Part shown: positions 60,700-64,000 of the stretch, in pieces | How positions within the stretch are numbered: the first letter of the stretch is position 1 | How the letters are laid out: each line of letters starts with the position of its first letter | Assembly (NCBI GenBank): GCA_020698575.1 | Contig: CM036241.1 | Span: 34,841,416-34,905,415 of the forward strand | Length of the DNA: 64,000 nucleotides | Origin: Bostrychus sinensis | Lineage: Eukaryota > Chordata > Actinopteri > Gobiiformes > Eleotridae | Reading direction: 5' to 3' | Program-made: the position numbers and the translations under genes | Notes under the pieces: generated by a model | What the model was told of the DNA's origin: nothing | The model's database searches: none | Seen by the model: the letters and a program-made list of their open reading frames with translations, nothing else

Positions 60700-61611
60700 T
60701 GCTGCGTTCACACCGGACGCGTTTGAGGCGTCTGGGGCGTCTGGTTTACATGTTAAGTCTATGTAAACGCGCGTCTAGACATCCTGCGGCGCGAATCAAG
60801 CGTCCAGCGCGGCGCAAATCGGGTTTTGACGCGCGAATAGTGCGGCGCGAATTGAGCGTCGACGCGTCTGACGCGCGAATCGAGCGTCTGACGCTCTCGA
60901 CGCCCGAGTTGAAAAATCTGAACTTTGGCGAATATTCGCGGCGCGTTAACCAATCAGGATCTAGCTCCTGCAGTGACGTGGGGGGACGTAGGAAGCGGAG
61001 ATCCATCAAAACAATCACGGTGGATTTATCGAAGCTGTCAATGTGAACGTGGAGCTATAAACTACAGCCTGCAGCAGCTCTACTACTTTTATAAAGACGG
61101 CTGTCAAAAAGATAGTAACAAGACATTGAGGGGACCTTAACTTTAGGGTGAGCTGAGCTGAGCTCGTTGGATTAGCAGTTACTGTACTTCCCAAAACAAC
61201 AGCAAAAACAGTCTGTGTACTGAGTGCTAGCCTAGCCTATAACCCACTAAAACCACTAGAGACCGCTATTAAACAAGAAAAAACTCTTCCATATCTCCGC
61301 TCTGCTGCTGGTGTTAAGTGCCTAAAAACAGCAGTAGTGTCCTGGGGACATGTCCTCGCACCGACCCGGGACACAGGTGAGCAAACCGGCGTGGCCTCAG
61401 TTGAATTTAGCCCTGAATGAGCGGCCATTACCCTGGCACAACAGACTCCTCCCATGACGCGAATTCGCGTCTGAACACATTTGTTTTGACGCGCGAACAG
61501 AGCAAAATTGGACGCGCGAATGGAGCGTCTGACTTCAAAATGTTCAAGCGTCCAACTAGACGCGTCTGACGCGAATTTGACGCCTCAAACGCGTCCGGTG
61601 TGAACGCAGCA
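60700..61611. mobile_element. Harbinger-like miniature element with perfect 33-bp inverted repeats
   Basis: The left end TGCTGCGTTCACACCGGA... (60700-60732) and right end (61579-61611) are exact reverse complements over 33 bp. TTA flanks both sides (60697-60699, 61612-61614), the 3-bp duplication typical of PIF/Harbinger. Subterminal zones are packed with GACGCGCGAAT/GAGCGTC words on both strands. No transposase is seen. Confidence 0.85.
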
Positions 61612-61645
61612 TTAGGTGGCCATGAACATGCCTGAATACAATTGC

Positions 61646-61659
61646 CCACCAGGGGGCGC
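61646..61659 (+). promoter_or_regulatory. CTCF-like motif
   Basis: CCACCAGGGGGCGC is the canonical CTCF core. Occupancy is unknown. Confidence 0.5.
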
Positions 61660-61889
61660 ATGAACGCAAAAACAGGAACAAACTGGCCTTTTTAACAGAC
61701 GGTGTACGTTTTGCACTGACTGCGGACAAGATGGTGTTTGCTTTCCGCAGCAAGAGTTAATAGCTGATTTTAAGATGTTTACATTACAAGCACATTTATA
61801 TATACATTTACACAACTTTTTGACAAATTTAACAAAATACACATATTATGAAAGACTACTAACAAAATTTTGTTTGAGGTGGAATTAAA

Positions 61890-62180
61890 ATGCATGCATT
61901 CATTTTTATTCCCATTAGTGGTTGCAGGTGACTGGAGCCTATCCCAGTAACTTTGGGCTTTAGGCGGGGTACTCCCTGGACAGGGGCCAGCTTGTCACGT
62001 CACAGGGCTGACACAGAGATGTACACAGACCATTTACTCTCACATTCATTCACTAGGGGCAATTTAGAGTCACCAATTCACCTAACACATGCATGTCTTT
62101 GGACGGTGGGAGGAAGCCGGAGAGAACCCACGGTAACACGGAGAGGACATGCAGACTCCACCCAGAGAGTTCATGTGATG
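61890..62180 (+). repeat. Dispersed repeat ('GGAGCCTATCCCAG' family), best copy
   Basis: GGAGCCTATCCCAGTAAC, GCAATTTAGAGTCACCAATT, ATGCATGTCTTTGGACGGTG and GGACATGCAGACTCCAC occur in order. Confidence 0.65.
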
Positions 62181-62268
62181 GTGTGTTGGCTGGCCCGGTA
62201 ATCGAGAGGATGTTTGAGGCTCGAGCCCCGGATGATTTTTCAAAAGCCCCTGATCTATTTAAGTAGCC

Positions 62269-63224
62269 TTTAAAGATATTAGGGAGGATTTTTTTTGACT
62301 GCTGAGAAACCAGCGACTGTTTGTCCTTTTTTGAATAATGCGCATGCGTGAGGCTCCCCCGCCCTTCACTGTTCCTTTCTAAGGAACTCCTCCACAGCGA
62401 CGTGCACGAGCGTTGGAACATGCGTGTTTGTTTACAGCCGGCATCGGCAGAGATTCGCCTAAACCTAGACCTGCATTGTTTGTTTGCGCGACCTTTGACC
62501 TAGTTCCCCACACAGACCCAGTCACATGCACAGTCCCTAAATGTGAGCAAAAATATGTCCTCCTGCTATTGGTAGCATTAGCAAACTGACGTTGCTGTAC
62601 AGTTGAAAAGGTTCAACAGATAAAGAAAAAAGGCATTTTTTTCAAATGATAAGATAAACGTACCTGTCCAGCAGAAACTTGGCGACCAATGCATCGGTCT
62701 GAAGCCCTTTCTGTTCCTACAGCGCACGCCATCCTTTGAAGGAATCGCCAATAACTACACGGGTTTTATTCTGCTCTTCTACAGTTTTTCTCCTCCTCCT
62801 CTGGTACACTTCAAAAACAGTTTTCCTTTTGTGACCGCCCGGTTCACGGTTTTCCTCAGCCATTGTGCTCTTCCAAGTCAGGCTGTCCCCGCTACGATGT
62901 TAACGCTGCTAACGCTGCTAACGTGGCGCTAATGCCGGACTACATAAACATAGTGTATACGCATGCGCAAGCACAAGAACGCACACTATCGCCAAAACCA
63001 GGAAGATGAACGAATGATTGGCGAGTCCGTGGAACAATGGTTAACGTACTCATGACGAAAACGATTGGATGAGGTTTTTTAAGTCCCACAGAGTCCACAG
63101 TTTATTAATATTATAATTATATTTTCTAATACACCAATTTATAAGCCTTATACAGGGCAATGAAGGTAGTTTTAATAAATATTGCAAAAAATGAATTTAT
63201 AAAGATCCTCCCTAATACCTTTAA
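62269..63224 (-). mobile_element. 0.9-kb DNA transposon, copy T3, most complete
   Basis: Inverted ends TTTAAAGATATTAGGGAGG and CCTCCCTAATACCTTTAA. The minus strand carries a first-exon-like frame from ATG 62863 (MAEENREPGGHKRKTVFE) to a donor at 62664 (GGACAG|GTACG), ending TDALVAKFLLD and interrupted by one stop. Probably a non-autonomous relative of a larger coding element. Confidence 0.8.
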
Positions 63225-63388
63225 GTAACTTTTTAAAAGCCCAAAGTTTGTTGTTGGGCATGATGAAAAAAATCCACAACAGCCACAGACAACTTGCTAA
63301 AACGTAATATTTTGATAGATGTCCCACGCTCCTAAATTTGGTTTGATCGAAGTCGCTCTCTCGTCCTCACTCAGCACATCAGCACTGC

Positions 63389-64000
63389 TTTTTTTTTTTT
63401 TTTTTTTCCACAATATTTTTATTAAAGCTTTGGCCATGACAATACACCAATCACAACAGCAGTAATTAAACTATCTTACAGAGTTGTGTTGTATTACATG
63501 GTATTTTGCTCAAAACACAATAACAGACACAAAACAATAATAATAAACAAAGAACTACGAACACAGCTTCTCTCATCAAAAATAATTCAATGTTACAGCA
63601 ATCTTAAAATTAAATGTGCATACAGACTGAAGACATGAAACTGCAAGGTACTCAAAATCAGAAGTCCATTGGGTTGTCTGTTAGGTCTAAGTCCTTAACA
63701 AAATCAATAAAAGGTCCCCAAATCTGTTCAAATAAATGTTGTTTTGCCTTGTGGATATATGTTATTCTTTCCAAAGGAAGGCTAGACAACATTTGCTTCA
63801 ACCATTGGTTAATGCTAGGTCTGTTAATGTTTTTCCAAGCCAATGCTATACATCTTTTGGCAGTCAATAAGCTCAGATCGATAAATGTACAATCAGTATT
63901 ACTAAAATTATGCTTCTCTGGATACAGAGCCAATAAAAATAATCTAGGATCCAGTGTTATTCGTTTTGAAATTACCTTTTCTATCCTATTTTTTACTTCC
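63389..64000 (-). mobile_element. L1-like LINE 3' end, runs off the window
   Basis: On the minus strand the frame 63933-63658 encodes LLTAKRCIALAWKNINRP and IHKAKQHLFEQIWGPFIDF, the usual end of fish L1 ORF2. It is followed by a 3' UTR, an AATAAA (63418-63423 on minus) and a 19-base A tail (63389-63407). The 5' part lies beyond 64000. Confidence 0.8.

Noticed and set aside
60651..61046. 131-codon + frame and overlapping minus frames
   Set aside because: Open only because the Harbinger-like element is GC-rich with repeated GACGCG words.

Overview
The window looks like a teleost fish nuclear genome. It is AT-rich, has split genes with GT-AG introns, and is crowded with fish-type transposon debris: L2/Rex1-like, RTE-like and L1-like LINE remains, hAT-type miniature elements with 8-bp target duplications, and a Harbinger-like element. 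There are no bacterial-style operons. Species cannot be named from the sequence. All functional calls below rest on reading motifs, exon phases and internal sequence comparison; no database was searched.

The recognisable host genes form a tandem array of interferon-induced dynamin-like GTPases (Mx) on the + strand, from 32.4 kb to 60.2 kb. Copy 1 (32374-42492) is complete: 12 coding exons, 625 codons, and every dynamin GTPase motif. Copy 2 (47080-56764) is also open over 12 exons (570 codons, all splice sites and phases intact). It has lost the switch I threonine motif, carries Ser in place of Gly in the G3 motif, and has a stalk loop region about 30 residues shorter. It reads as a diverged, probably GTPase-defective paralogue. 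Copy 3 (58541-59632) is a broken remnant with exons 1, 2 and 12 only and two in-frame stops. Copy 4 (about 59979-60163) is an isolated first exon without a start codon. A 141-bp block of exon 1, which encodes the P-loop, is identical at every base in all four copies although the rest of the genes is strongly diverged. This points to gene conversion or very recent exchange. Interferon-response-like (ISRE) sites sit about 100-150 bp upstream of copies 1 and 2, and decayed versions sit upstream of copies 3 and 4.

The left half (1-32 kb) has no gene I can identify. It holds AT-rich noncoding DNA, one weak candidate coding exon near position 500, four hAT-like miniature elements (3102, 7955, 22163, 24158), many copies of a roughly 590-bp dispersed element (called DR-A here), an L2-like LINE (28218-30496) inserted inside one DR-A copy, a few SINE-like pieces, and several stretches whose base composition resembles conserved noncoding DNA.

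Between and inside the Mx genes lie LINE fragments (36.4, 44.2, 45.3-46.4 and 53.4 kb), a 36/37-bp minisatellite (44.5-44.9 kb), and three copies of a roughly 0.9-kb DNA transposon (48.5, 53.8 and 62.3 kb). Two of these, in opposite orientation, flank exons 4-11 of copy 2. The right end carries a perfect-TIR Harbinger-like element (60700-61611) and the 3' end of an L1-like LINE that runs off the window edge.
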